Assembly: GCF_038024855.1 (NCBI RefSeq)
Contig: NZ_CP139089.1
Span: 1,302,001-1,366,000 of the forward strand
Length of the DNA: 64,000 bases
DNA from: Methylocella tundrae
GTDB taxonomy: Bacteria; Pseudomonadota; Alphaproteobacteria; Rhizobiales; Beijerinckiaceae
Reading direction: 5' to 3'
Shown: positions 50,143-59,208 of the stretch, piece after piece
Layout of the letters: every line of letters starts with the position of its first letter
How positions within the stretch are numbered: position 1 is the stretch's first letter
Program-made: the position numbers and the translations under genes
Notes under the pieces: generated by a model
Seen by the model: only the letters and a program-made list of their open reading frames with translations
What the model was told of the DNA's origin: nothing
Database searches by the model: none

Positions 50143-51786
50143 ATGGCCGATCCGAACGATATCGTTGCAGCCGCTCGGAGCGCGGAGATTCTCGCCTTTC
50201 CTGGCCGCGCGGGCGAGGCGATCGATGACGATGAGTCGGCGCAAGGGGAAGGAAAGGCAGAGACCGCTGCCGGCGGCGAGCGCGCCCGCATATCGGACGC
50301 CGAAAGCATCGACCTTCGTCTCGCGCGTTTTCCGCTGACCGATCTTGGCAACGCCGAACGATTCAAGGCGCGCCATGAAGACGATCTGCGCTACTGTCCC
50401 GACATTGGCTGGCTTTATTGGGACGGTAGGCGCTGGGCGCGCGACGGCGCCGAAGAGGTTGTGAAACGCGCCGAGCATATGACCGTGCGCGCGATCCAGG
50501 ACGAAGCCAGGGCCTTGCGCGAATCGGGTCAAGACGTTGTCTTTGTGGACGCCAAAGGCAAAGAAACGCTGCTGTCTGATAAGATCGTCGCGTGGGGACG
50601 CAACTCGGAAGCCGCGAGCCGCATGGCGTCGATCTCGAAGCGCGCCGATTCCATGATGGCCATTGCGGTTGGCGATCTCGACGCGGACAAAATGAAAATC
50701 AATGTGGCCAACGGAACGCTGCATATCGCCCCGCGCGACGATGGACCTTATGTCGTTCTCAAGCCGCATGATCCGGCCGACTACATCACCAAGATCTCGC
50801 CTGTAGAGTACGATGAGGACGCCGTCTGCCCTCGCTACGATCGTTTCTTGGATGAGGTGCAGCCGCCGGACGAGCATGGCGGGCGCGACATGCAGATTTT
50901 TCTCGATCAATGGGCCGGGCTCTCGCTGACTGGCGATACCAGCGAACAGAGAATCACCTTCCATTATGGCAAGGGGCGGAATGGCAAATCGGTGTGGGTC
51001 AAGACGATGTCCTTCGTCGCTGGCGACTATGCCGACTCCATTCCGATCGAAAGTTTCCTTGACAGCGGGCGCGCCCGAGCTGGCGGCCAGGCGACGCCTG
51101 ATCTTGCCGGCTTGCCGGGCGTCAGGATGTTGACGACGTCGGAGCCGAAAAAAGGCGCGACCTTGGACGAAGGTCTGATCAAATTGTTTTCCGGCGGCGA
51201 CGTGATCAAGGCGCGTCATCTCAACAAGGGATATTTCGCCTTCACGCCGCAAGCAAAACTGACCATGCAAGGCAATTATCGCCCACGCATCACGGGCGCC
51301 GACGAAGGCATTTGGAATCGGCTCTTGCTTGTGCCGTGGGGCGTTTATCTGCCGCCCGAAAAGCGCGATCGGAGGATGGCGGAAAAACTACAGCTTGAGG
51401 CCTCCGGCATTCTCAACAGGCTTCTCGACGGTCTGTGTTTATGGCTAGACAGCGGCTTGCGCATTCCAAGCAGCGTCGCGACCGCGACGGCGGACTATCG
51501 ATCCGACAGCGATCCGCTGAGTCGCTTCCTTGAAGCCTGCACGCGCCAGGCGCTTGGCAAGCGCGTGCAGGCGACCGACATGCATAATGTCTTCACGGCT
51601 TGGGCGAAGTCCAACGGCGAGACGCCATGGACCGCCAAGGGCCTCGGCTCGGCGCTTAAAGAGCGAGGCCTCGCGCAAAAGAAGAGCGGAAACGCCCTGT
51701 GGCTCGATATCGAACTAACGAAGGGCGTCACTGACTTTGCCGAAGCCGCCGGCGCGCATATGGACGAAGAAGCCGACGACGACTGA
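50143..51786 (+). CDS. P4/D5-type phage replicative helicase
   Basis: A 547-residue SF3 helicase. A DUF/D5_N-like domain is at about residues 150-260. The Walker A GKGRNGKS is near residue 275, Walker B-type and sensor segments LTTSEPKKGATL and TMQGNYRPRITG follow, and WNRLLLVPWG is the usual late motif of D5/P4 alpha-like helicases. A C-terminal winged-helix part (about 450-520) would bind the origin. It begins directly after the primase stop. Together with the AT-rich gap downstream it gives the element autonomous replication after excision. Confidence 0.9.
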   Translation: MADPNDIVAAARSAEILAFPGRAGEAIDDDESAQGEGKAETAAGGERARISDAESIDLRLARFPLTDLGNAERFKARHEDDLRYCPDIGWLYWDGRRWARDGAEEVVKRAEHMTVRAIQDEARALRESGQDVVFVDAKGKETLLSDKIVAWGRNSEAASRMASISKRADSMMAIAVGDLDADKMKINVANGTLHIAPRDDGPYVVLKPHDPADYITKISPVEYDEDAVCPRYDRFLDEVQPPDEHGGRDMQIFLDQWAGLSLTGDTSEQRITFHYGKGRNGKSVWVKTMSFVAGDYADSIPIESFLDSGRARAGGQATPDLAGLPGVRMLTTSEPKKGATLDEGLIKLFSGGDVIKARHLNKGYFAFTPQAKLTMQGNYRPRITGADEGIWNRLLLVPWGVYLPPEKRDRRMAEKLQLEASGILNRLLDGLCLWLDSGLRIPSSVATATADYRSDSDPLSRFLEACTRQALGKRVQATDMHNVFTAWAKSNGETPWTAKGLGSALKERGLAQKKSGNALWLDIELTKGVTDFAEAAGAHMDEEADDD

Positions 51787-52382
51787 GCGCCAGGCGCATC
51801 CTCCCAATCCTCCCATTTTTGGGAGGATCGAAGCGTTTCGATCCTATTTCGGGCCTTTAGGGACAAGAACCTCGGACGCCACGGCGGCTCTGATCGAGCT
51901 TTCATGTTGACCAATGACGGCCCCAGGGGGGGTACCAAAACCTTGAGAGGCCGACGCCTTAGACCGGTTGCTCAATAGCCGAGAAAATCCCGCGATATTC
52001 TCAGAAAGTTTTTTTTTATAGAACGATGCGTGCGATAAACAGAACACGCGCTGAAATCGTCCGAATTCTTACGCGAATCCGGGCGATGCTCCGCCAACTG
52101 CCTGCTCGCCAACTTCGGCTCAATCACTTGAGCGCCTGGCGCAGCGCCGCCGAAACGGCTCGCGGTGATCCGGACCTAAGCTGTTGTGCGTAGCCAATCT
52201 AAGCGCGCTTCGCGCAAAGGGCGCAAAAATCAAAAAAAAAATCGGACGCCTAAAAACCGTCAGCAACCATTAGCAAACAAAATAACAGAGTATAGCGAGA
52301 CGCCAGCAAACAACGGTTGCGGCTATTGCCTCGCATAACAAGCCGTGCAAGCTTGTCAATCGACAATAGAGCCGATCATCCA
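51787..52382. other. AT-rich, repeat-containing gap; candidate origin of the element
   Basis: About 600 bases without an accepted gene, right after the helicase. It holds a perfect hairpin ATCCTCCCA/TGGGAGGAT (51807-51828), A- and T-runs, and clustered AGCAA(A)C units at about 52262, 52272 and 52305. An inverted GCAACC/GGTTGC pair and TTGTC/GACAA at about 52355-52370 complete the set. P4-type helicases often recognise short repeats in such a region. A minus-strand frame (51844-52047, 67 codons) has no domain and is not accepted. Confidence 0.45.
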
Positions 52383-52577
52383 ATGAACTTGTGTGACAAT
52401 CCCGCGTGGCGTTACTTCAAATTTATGAGCCAGTTCTCGCAGCCGGCGCGATCCCCGCGCGCTCTCAGAGCCGAGTTTCGCCGACTGCTGCGCGAAAGAC
52501 GGCGCGCCCTCACAGCGGCGGCGACGGCCGATTTCGACGCCGGCCGCGCTCGCAAAACCCGCAGAGGAAAACCATGA
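52383..52577 (+). CDS. Small basic protein of unknown function
   Basis: A 64-codon frame, MNLCDNPAWRYFKFMSQFSQ, then an Arg-rich stretch (ALRAEFRRLLRERRRALTAA). A shorter start at MSQFSQ (about 52425) is possible. Its stop overlaps the start of the next gene by ATGA, which supports its being translated. No family recognised. The position ahead of the coiled-coil and capsid genes suggests a morphogenesis or nucleic-acid-binding role, but this is only inference. Confidence 0.45.
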   Translation: MNLCDNPAWRYFKFMSQFSQPARSPRALRAEFRRLLRERRRALTAAATADFDAGRARKTRRGKP

Positions 52578-53128
52578 GCAAGCCTTTCTCAAAGCCCGCG
52601 CCGCCCGCAATCAACTCGGCCGCGCCGGCAGAGACCGCTGAAACCGCGCTGGCGCGCGTCGACGCCGAGCGGCTCGCGGCCATCGCCGAGCGCGACGCTC
52701 TCATCGGCCGCCGCGCCGCGTTGTTCGCCGGCAACGCGACAGACGAAGAGATCGAAGCTGTCGACGTCGCCATCGCTCACGCGAACCGCACGATCGAGCG
52801 TCGCCAGCTCGCGCTCCCGGCATTACGCGGCCAGGCCGAAGAGGCGCGGCGCGCGAGCACGGAAGCCGAATTCGTTGCCGTCTATGACGCCTACAAGCGC
52901 GCGCAAAACGATTTCCTCATCGCCTATCACACCGCCGTCGAAACACGCGACCGTCTAGCGGCGCTGATTGACGCCGGCGCCGCGACGTTTCCGGGCCGCT
53001 TCCTTGCCTACGCCGCCTATCCGCAAGCCGAATATCTGACCCTCGAACACGCTCCCCTCGCGGCCTTCGAAGCCGAGGCCGAACGCGCCCTTTCCGCCGA
53101 GTCGCGCCGCCGCAAGGGCGAATGGTGA
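52574..53128 (+). CDS. Alanine-rich, helical protein before the capsid gene
   Basis: A 184-residue protein without a family I know. It is rich in Ala, Glu and Arg with long predicted helices (for example ARVDAERLAAIAERDALIGR) and is likely coiled-coil. The start at 52574 overlaps the previous stop (ATGA); the frame is open further upstream but the overlap decides. It lies 60 bases before the major capsid gene, where tailed phages carry the scaffold or protease. A scaffold-like role is plausible; no protease motif is visible. Confidence 0.6.
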   Translation: MSKPFSKPAPPAINSAAPAETAETALARVDAERLAAIAERDALIGRRAALFAGNATDEEIEAVDVAIAHANRTIERRQLALPALRGQAEEARRASTEAEFVAVYDAYKRAQNDFLIAYHTAVETRDRLAALIDAGAATFPGRFLAYAAYPQAEYLTLEHAPLAAFEAEAERALSAESRRRKGEW

Positions 53129-53188
53129 GCCAGCCCGAAAATTCCATTGTTTCCACGGCTATGCCAGCCATCATCGAAGGAAAATCAA

Positions 53189-54457
53189 ATGTCTCGACGT
53201 TCCCTTCAAGACCTCCGCGAAGAACGCTACGCCATCGCGGAGCAGATAAAGGCGCTGACTAATAAACAGCCGTACACGAAGCGTGACGCGAACGAATGCG
53301 ACGAGCTTTTTGCGAAAATCGAGCCCATCGATAATCAAATCCACAACATCGAAAGAGTCACTACGCTATCGGACAATCTCGAACAGCGCGCCGGCGATCT
53401 CTCCGTCTACAACGGCCGGTCGACGGACGAAAACGCGCATCAGATCAACGCAGCGCGCAAGGCGTTCTCAAATGCGCTGCGCTTCGGCATGGAGCGCCTG
53501 TCGCCGGAAGATCGCGCGCTCGTATCGGCTGACGCGCCGGGCAACTGCGGACGCGTCATGAACATCGCCGAAGGAACCTTGACGGCCGGCGGCTATATCG
53601 TTCCGACGATTGTCATGCCGACCGTGTTGCAAAAGCTGAAATATTTCGGCGGCATGCGCGACGTCGCGACAATCTTGCCAACGTCAGGCGGTGGTCCATT
53701 GAATTGGCCGACGACAGACGACACGGCGAGCTCCGGCGAGCTCGTCGCGGAGAACATGCCGGCGTCAAACGGCGACATGGCTTTCGGCGTCGCGACGTTG
53801 AACGCCTGGAAATTCTCGTCAAAGATCATTCCCGTCTCGTTCGAGGTTTTACAGGACGCGGCGGTCGACGTCGAATCGCTTGTGATGACCGCGATGGCGA
53901 CGCGCCTCGCGCGCGGCATGAACACATATTTCACCATCGGAACGGGTGTAAACCAACCACAAGGCGCTCTTACTGCGGCGTCGCTCGGCTACACCATGCC
54001 AACGGGCAACGCAACGAGCGTAACCTATGACGGTCTGGTCAACCTTTTTCACGCCTTGGATCCTGCATATCGCGTGAGCCAGAACTGCGCGTTCCAAATG
54101 AATGACCAGACCTTCAAGCAGGTCAAGCTCCTGAAGGACGGAAATGGGCGCCCGTTATGGCTGCCGTCGACCAGCGGCGCGCTCGGCGGCGATCAGGGCT
54201 TCGACACCCTGCTCGGCAAGCGCCTGGTCATCAACCAGGACATGCCGTCGATGGCGGCGAACGCCAAGCCGATCCTGTTTGGCGATTTTTCGAAATATAT
54301 CATTCGTGATGTGATGAGCATGATCATCCTGCGCTTTACGGATAGCGCCTACACGTCGAAAGGCCAGATCGGATTTTTGGGCTTTGCTCGGTCTGACGGT
54401 CGCCTGGTCGATGCTTCCAATGCGTCGATTCAATATTTGGCGAACAGCGCCACCTAA
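53189..54457 (+). CDS. HK97-fold phage major capsid protein
   Basis: A 422-residue major capsid protein. Residues 1-90 form a coiled-coil scaffold-like delta region (MSRRSLQDLREERYAIAEQI). The HK97 core begins near 120 with GYIVPTIVMPTVLQKLKYFG and contains TIGTGVNQPQGALTA, VSQNCAFQMNDQTFKQVKLL and LLGKRLVINQDMP, all hallmark segments. AAGGAA precedes the ATG at 53189. No portal, terminase, prohead protease or tail gene surrounds it, so the element may build its own capsid shell and borrow packaging and tails from a helper phage. A strong terminator follows 110 bases downstream. Confidence 0.93.
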   Translation: MSRRSLQDLREERYAIAEQIKALTNKQPYTKRDANECDELFAKIEPIDNQIHNIERVTTLSDNLEQRAGDLSVYNGRSTDENAHQINAARKAFSNALRFGMERLSPEDRALVSADAPGNCGRVMNIAEGTLTAGGYIVPTIVMPTVLQKLKYFGGMRDVATILPTSGGGPLNWPTTDDTASSGELVAENMPASNGDMAFGVATLNAWKFSSKIIPVSFEVLQDAAVDVESLVMTAMATRLARGMNTYFTIGTGVNQPQGALTAASLGYTMPTGNATSVTYDGLVNLFHALDPAYRVSQNCAFQMNDQTFKQVKLLKDGNGRPLWLPSTSGALGGDQGFDTLLGKRLVINQDMPSMAANAKPILFGDFSKYIIRDVMSMIILRFTDSAYTSKGQIGFLGFARSDGRLVDASNASIQYLANSAT

Positions 54458-54567
54458 TCGAGATTGGCGCGTCACACCGTCATCTTGGGTTCTTTTCCTT
54501 CCTTTGATGCCAGGCGCGCCATAGCGCCGGAGCCGCTGGGCTTGGGTTGCCAGCGTTCGGCGCATCG

Positions 54568-54602
54568 GGCGCGGCGGTTTGTGAGGACCGCCGCGCCTTT
54601 TT
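54568..54602 (+). terminator. Rho-independent terminator after the capsid gene
   Basis: Perfect 11-base arms GGCGCGGCGGT (54568-54578) and ACCGCCGCGCC (54587-54597), an 8-base loop and TTTTT. It closes the replication-capsid transcript. Confidence 0.9.
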
Positions 54603-54636
54603 CAATGCAGCGCCGCAGGGGCAAGGAGATAACGGC

Positions 54637-55011
54637 ATGAGCGCCGAAGCAGATCAATTCGCTTTGCGTAGCGTGTTCTCCCTCATCAATAAATTGCACG
54701 GGGAAATTGCCCGCCTCCAGATCCAAAGAGAGGTCGACCACGCCGTGCTCGGGGCGACGCTCAAAGTGCTGAATGGCTGCGACGCGGATTTCAAGAGCTC
54801 GATCGAGGCGTTCCTGAAAAGCATGGAAGCGCGCTTTATTGCGCGGATGAGCGAGAGCGATAATATTCTCGACAAGGTCTTTCTTGAAGAGGTGCAGCGA
54901 TTTTTCAACGCCGAGGCTGCGCCAGCCTCTCCGCGCTTCGAACTCATTCAGGGCGGCCTCGCCGACTTTCCAGAGGCCGGCCTCGGTGGGGCGAACGAGG
55001 CCGGGCAATGA
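54637..55011 (+). CDS. Unknown helical protein of the element
   Basis: A 124-residue protein starting MSAEADQFALRSVFSLINKL, with AAGGAG 9 bases before the ATG. It is predicted to be largely alpha-helical (two long helices at about residues 8-45 and 50-85) and has no family I recognise. Although it lies after a strong terminator, the spacing (34 bases) shows no clear promoter. It overlaps the next gene by ATGA and is probably co-expressed with it. Confidence 0.6.
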   Translation: MSAEADQFALRSVFSLINKLHGEIARLQIQREVDHAVLGATLKVLNGCDADFKSSIEAFLKSMEARFIARMSESDNILDKVFLEEVQRFFNAEAAPASPRFELIQGGLADFPEAGLGGANEAGQ

Positions 55012-55286
55012 GCAAGCTCGTTTGGGACAAGGGTATGGAGGCGAGGCTGGTTCGCGCGTGGAATGCGGGCGTTCCCGCAAGCCTGCTCGGCGAGCGCTTC
55101 GGGACAAGCGGCGCAGCGATCATCGTGAAAATCGGCGCGCTACGCGCCAACGGCGTCGAGCTGCGCTATGACCCTTCGGCGCTCGAAAGCTCGCGTCGCC
55201 GGCAGGCCCAGCGCTTGCGGCTCTATGATGCTCACTATCGCGGCGAAGCGACGCGCGGCCGCGCTATGGCACAAGGTTCGATTTGA
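55008..55286 (+). CDS. Small HTH-like protein (GcrA-like N-terminus)
   Basis: A 92-residue basic protein. The first 50 residues (VWDKGMEARLVRAWNAGVPA, then SLLGERFGTSGAAIIVKIGA) have the spacing of a GcrA/SANT-like or resolvase-like helix-turn-helix. The rest is Arg-rich. The ATGA overlap with the upstream gene points to coupled translation. A DNA-binding or transcription-modifying role is likely; the GcrA resemblance is by eye only. Confidence 0.5.
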   Translation: MSKLVWDKGMEARLVRAWNAGVPASLLGERFGTSGAAIIVKIGALRANGVELRYDPSALESSRRRQAQRLRLYDAHYRGEATRGRAMAQGSI

Positions 55287-55772
55287 AATGAACGGCTGCC
55301 TGTGGGCTTCCTGAAGGCTAATTGCGAGGGTGCGTGATCGCTGCTCACTTGGGAAATACGCGCGGCCGCGCAGCTGCTCGACCAGGTCGGCGCGGCACTC
55401 CGCGACGTGTACACCGCTCGCAGGCGCCTTCGATCTCTGAGCCTATGCGCATACGCGCCACGCGTCGGGGCATACGGGCGACGCGGGGGAAAGAGCCTCG
55501 CGAGGCCCGGAACGCTGGCGTCATCTCTTGCATCTGCGCCGAGATCGCGCAACTCGGCGGTGCTGGCATTGCGCCGCGATCGAGCGGAAATCGGCGCGCT
55601 GGACTGCGGGACGTATAAATGTAACAATTCGGGACGCGGTGGAACGCGTCCAGGAGAGATTCGCGTCCGGCGCAGTTTGCCAAGCCAACCTTTACCCTCG
55701 CCTTTTGCAGATTTCTATACATACAGCGTTTTGGTCGCTGCTGCGGCATAATTGATTACGAGGACTCTCGCG
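55287..55772. other. Gap before the ietA-like gene, no accepted gene
   Basis: About 490 bases. Open frames lie on both strands (55322-55618 and 55407-55751 plus, 55345-55749 minus), Arg/Ser-rich, overlapping antisense and without ribosome binding sites. The promoter of the ietA/ietS pair must be here; TATACA near 55717 is a possible -10 box but no matching -35 box is convincing. Confidence 0.4.
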
Positions 55773-56855
55773 ATGGCTTCGGCTCAGCAGCTGATAGGGC
55801 TCATAAGGAGCCATGCTGAAGGGAACGAGGAGCGATTCTTCGATCTTGCGATGCAACTCGCCGCCGCCGAGGAGCAAAAGGGCCACAAGCGCCTAGCTGA
55901 ACAACTCCGCCAATGGGCCGAAGCGAGTCAAACCCCTGCCAAAGTTGACCGGATCAAACCAACGCCGATCACGGCTCCGCGCGGAGACCTTACGGGCTTG
56001 CTGGGAGCAAGCTATCCGACGACACGTCTTGGTGACGTAATCCTGCCGGCTCATCTGGAAGATGAGCTCATCCATATCGTCACCGAAACGCGCATGACGG
56101 AACGACTGGAAGAGAAAGGCCTTCGACCAAGGAGGAGGCTGCTACTTGCCGGGCCGCCGGGGACGGGTAAGACTTTGAGCGCGGCCGCGCTCGCTGGCGA
56201 ACTTCGATTTCCTCTTTTTACTGTCCTGCTGCATGGCTTGATAACGAAGTTTATGGGCGAGACGGCGCAAAAACTTCGCATGATCTTCGATGCCATCCGC
56301 ACGACCCGGGGTGTCTATCTATTCGACGAAATTGATGCCCTCGCGGCGACACGTGGCTCAGAAAATGATGTTGGCGAAGCTCGGCGTATCCTCAATTCGT
56401 TTTTACAATTCCTGGACGAAGATACGGGATCTTCGATCGTAGTTGCGACGACAAATCTTCCGCAGATTCTTGATCGCGCCATTCTTCGACGTTTCGATCT
56501 GGTACTTCCGTACGAGATGCCCAATTCCCCCGCTATTGAGAAAGCCATGCGTCGTCGTCTGCACGGCTTCGACGTAAATGGAGTAGATTGGTCCAAGGTC
56601 ACTCAGTATGCGCGGGGTTTGTCGACGGCTGATGTTGTAGCCGCGGCGGAAGATGCTGCTCGGAGAGCGGTGCTGGATAACTCAAGCCTTATTGAGACAT
56701 CGGCCGCGATCGCTTCCCTCGAACGCCGTTGCTCATTGCAAGGAATAGGGACAATTGTTAATGCCGCGGGATCGCCGACACTTCATCGTAAACGGCCTAG
56801 GGCAACATCAAGTCTTCAAGCCAAAAGGCAATCCGAGAACAAAGCGACCAAATGA
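55773..56855 (+). CDS. ietA: AAA+ ATPase, IetA-like
   Basis: A 360-residue AAA+ ATPase. An N-terminal helical region (1-70) precedes a core with Walker A AGPPGTGKT (about 128-136), Walker B VYLFDEIDAL (about 178-187), sensor 1 VVATTNLP and the Arg-finger segment DRAILRRFD. The ATPase is directly followed by a subtilase, an arrangement known as ietA-ietS on the Ti plasmid pTiC58, where the ATPase counteracts the protease toxin; the pair is also reported as an anti-phage system. The ATG at 55773 has GAGGA 8 bases upstream. Its last 95 bases overlap ietS. Confidence 0.85.
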   Translation: MASAQQLIGLIRSHAEGNEERFFDLAMQLAAAEEQKGHKRLAEQLRQWAEASQTPAKVDRIKPTPITAPRGDLTGLLGASYPTTRLGDVILPAHLEDELIHIVTETRMTERLEEKGLRPRRRLLLAGPPGTGKTLSAAALAGELRFPLFTVLLHGLITKFMGETAQKLRMIFDAIRTTRGVYLFDEIDALAATRGSENDVGEARRILNSFLQFLDEDTGSSIVVATTNLPQILDRAILRRFDLVLPYEMPNSPAIEKAMRRRLHGFDVNGVDWSKVTQYARGLSTADVVAAAEDAARRAVLDNSSLIETSAAIASLERRCSLQGIGTIVNAAGSPTLHRKRPRATSSLQAKRQSENKATK

Positions 56856-59208
56856 TGTTGCCGATCGCGCGGCACACGCCCAGGCGCTGTTACAGGCTCT
56901 CGATCATCTTCCGGAGATAAAGCACGATGGGCGGCCGGGCATCTATCTCGATGTGCAGGGCCGTTCCGGCGAAGTTATGATCACGAGCGGTTTAGATGCG
57001 AGTGGCCTCACTCTTCTAAATGTCCAACCTGGCAGGCTCGAAGACAACGAGCCCCCAAAGGCAACAGTTTTCGCTTCGGTCGACGGCCTAGGTAAGCTGC
57101 GTCAAAAGATCGAAGACTTTGCTGAGAAAAATCGGCCGAATAAGGATGGTTCCGAGGGGCGGCCTTGCAATGCAAATCTGGTGCAGAGCATCGGCGCCAT
57201 CGTCGAAGCAGGGCTTCGCACATTATGGCGTAGTCCCGATGTAAGGTTTCCCGACGGAAAAAATATAGCAGCCTGGGAACTTTGGCTGGATAAGGCAGCG
57301 GCGGCTGCGTTCATGGCGTCTGCCGCCGAATACGGTGTCGCAATTGGCGCAGATCGCCTAGATTTTCCAGAAGACATCGTTGTGATCGCGACCGCTACTC
57401 GAGATGCTCTTGCGCTCGCGGTACGCAGACTTGGCGGCGTTCGAGCGCTTGCTGCCCCAACCATCACTGCAGATTACTTTGACGCCATGGAGATCGAGGA
57501 ACAAACAGAGTGGGTTGACACTTTGTTACGCTCCACAAAATTCGATATTGCCGCAGAGTCTGGCGTCGTCACCCTTCTTGACAGAGGTGTCAGCCGCGCG
57601 CATCCCCTTATAGCTCCGGCCCTGAGCGTCGACGATCGCCATGCCGCCGATCCTGCTTGGTCAGTGGAGGACTTTCATGGTCATGGGACCCAAATGGCTG
57701 GCCTGTCGCTCTACGGAGATTTGACCATTGCGCTTCAAACGATGTTGCCGATCCATATCCAGCATCGATTAGAATCGGTGAAGATCATACCGGATGCGGG
57801 GCATAATCCACATCATTTGCTGGGAGCAACGACTCGCGCTGCAATCAATGCAGTGGAAGCAACGAGCAGCCGTCGGCGCACGTTCGCAATGGCAAGCACC
57901 ACCGAGGAAGATACGCCACACGACGGAGCCCCGACTTCCTGGTCGAGCGAAATCGACCAGCTGACCTCTGGAGCATCGGGGCAAAAGAAGATCCGGCGTC
58001 TTATGCTTATTTCGGCTGGCAACACCAATCAAAATCTTTTTGGGAATAGTGACTACCTGACGGTCTGTCATCATCTTGATAACGAAATAGAGTCACCGGC
58101 TCACGCTTGGAATGCGATTTGCGTAGGCGCCTATACGCAAAAGTCTGTTATTCCAGTTGGAGAGCCGGGCGTTCCTTTCGCTCCAGCTGGCGATCTATCC
58201 CCTTCTTCTCGAACTGCGAGCTGGTCGCGCCATTGGCCGATCAAGCCGGATGTCGTTTTCGAGGGTGGTAATTGGGTACTTAGCGGATCTCCGCCGCCGA
58301 TGAAGCATCCCGCCCTGGCATTGCTGACGACCGACCGCCAGTATCCGATGAGAGCTTTCTCAAGTTGCGGCGAGACCAGTGGCGCAATGGCGCTGGCTTC
58401 GCGAGCAATCACAGAGCTTTGGTCCGAGTACCCAGAGATTTGGCCCGAAACCATTCGCGCGCTCTTCGTTTCCTCCGCACGCTGGACGCCGCAGATGCGT
58501 AGCCATCTGTCGCCGAAACCGTCGAAAGGGGATTACGCTCCATTATTTCAGCGCTACGGCTATGGTGTACCCGATATGGAGCGGGCGCGCAGGAGCGCGT
58601 CCAACGCCTTAACGCTGATTGTACAAGACAAGATCACGCCATACCGTAAGTCCAAAAAATCCGCTGTGCATACCAACAATGAAATGAAGCTTTTTGAGCT
58701 TCCTTGGCCAGTTGAAGAATTGCGCAGGCTCACAAACACGCCGATCACACTGAGAGTGGCGCTGAGCACTTTTATCCAGCCTAATCCTTCCGAGCCTATG
58801 CGCGGTTCAAAATTCCGCTACGCGTCACACAATTTGCGCTTCAAGTTGAACCGGCCGGACGAAGGAAGGCCTGAATTCATAGCTAGGATAAGTAAAATCT
58901 CCGATCAACATGAAGATCCGGCGGTCGAGGAAGATGACGGTTGGGCATTCGGTAGCAATCGCCGCAACGTCGGATCAATCCACGTCGACGAGCTGACTTG
59001 CCCAGCTTCCGATCTTGCTCGCCGCAACATCCTTGCCGTTCATCCTGTTGCCGGATGGTGGAAGACCAAGATGGTACCTGACCCCGAGCAGCACTCCGCG
59101 CGTTTTGCGTTGATTGTCGAGATTGATGCTGGTGTTGCCGAAGCAAACCTTTATGCCGAGGTGGAAACGGCGATCGACAATCTCAACCTCATTCAGAATG
59201 CCGTGTGA
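56761..59208 (+). CDS. ietS: Subtilisin-like S8 protease, IetS-like
   Basis: An 815-residue protein. After an N-terminal segment with VADRAAHAQALLQALD (about 36-51), typical of IetS-type subtilases, the S8 domain spans about residues 260-560. Catalytic Asp in VVTLLDRGVSRAHP, His in DFHGHGTQMAG and Ser in SSCGETSGAMALAS are all present, so it should be active. The C-terminal 250 residues are beta-rich with no known family. There is no signal peptide, consistent with a cytosolic toxin. A TTG at 56755 is an alternative start. It overlaps ietA by about 95 bases, so translation is coupled. Confidence 0.85.
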   Translation: MPRDRRHFIVNGLGQHQVFKPKGNPRTKRPNDVADRAAHAQALLQALDHLPEIKHDGRPGIYLDVQGRSGEVMITSGLDASGLTLLNVQPGRLEDNEPPKATVFASVDGLGKLRQKIEDFAEKNRPNKDGSEGRPCNANLVQSIGAIVEAGLRTLWRSPDVRFPDGKNIAAWELWLDKAAAAAFMASAAEYGVAIGADRLDFPEDIVVIATATRDALALAVRRLGGVRALAAPTITADYFDAMEIEEQTEWVDTLLRSTKFDIAAESGVVTLLDRGVSRAHPLIAPALSVDDRHAADPAWSVEDFHGHGTQMAGLSLYGDLTIALQTMLPIHIQHRLESVKIIPDAGHNPHHLLGATTRAAINAVEATSSRRRTFAMASTTEEDTPHDGAPTSWSSEIDQLTSGASGQKKIRRLMLISAGNTNQNLFGNSDYLTVCHHLDNEIESPAHAWNAICVGAYTQKSVIPVGEPGVPFAPAGDLSPSSRTASWSRHWPIKPDVVFEGGNWVLSGSPPPMKHPALALLTTDRQYPMRAFSSCGETSGAMALASRAITELWSEYPEIWPETIRALFVSSARWTPQMRSHLSPKPSKGDYAPLFQRYGYGVPDMERARRSASNALTLIVQDKITPYRKSKKSAVHTNNEMKLFELPWPVEELRRLTNTPITLRVALSTFIQPNPSEPMRGSKFRYASHNLRFKLNRPDEGRPEFIARISKISDQHEDPAVEEDDGWAFGSNRRNVGSIHVDELTCPASDLARRNILAVHPVAGWWKTKMVPDPEQHSARFALIVEIDAGVAEANLYAEVETAIDNLNLIQNAV

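Noticed and set aside
51844-52047. 67-codon minus-strand frame in the satellite gap
   Set aside because: No clear SD or domain; overlaps a T-run and the candidate origin.
55287-55751. Several overlapping frames before the ietA-like gene
   Set aside because: They are antisense to one another, low-complexity and lack start signals; none can be preferred.
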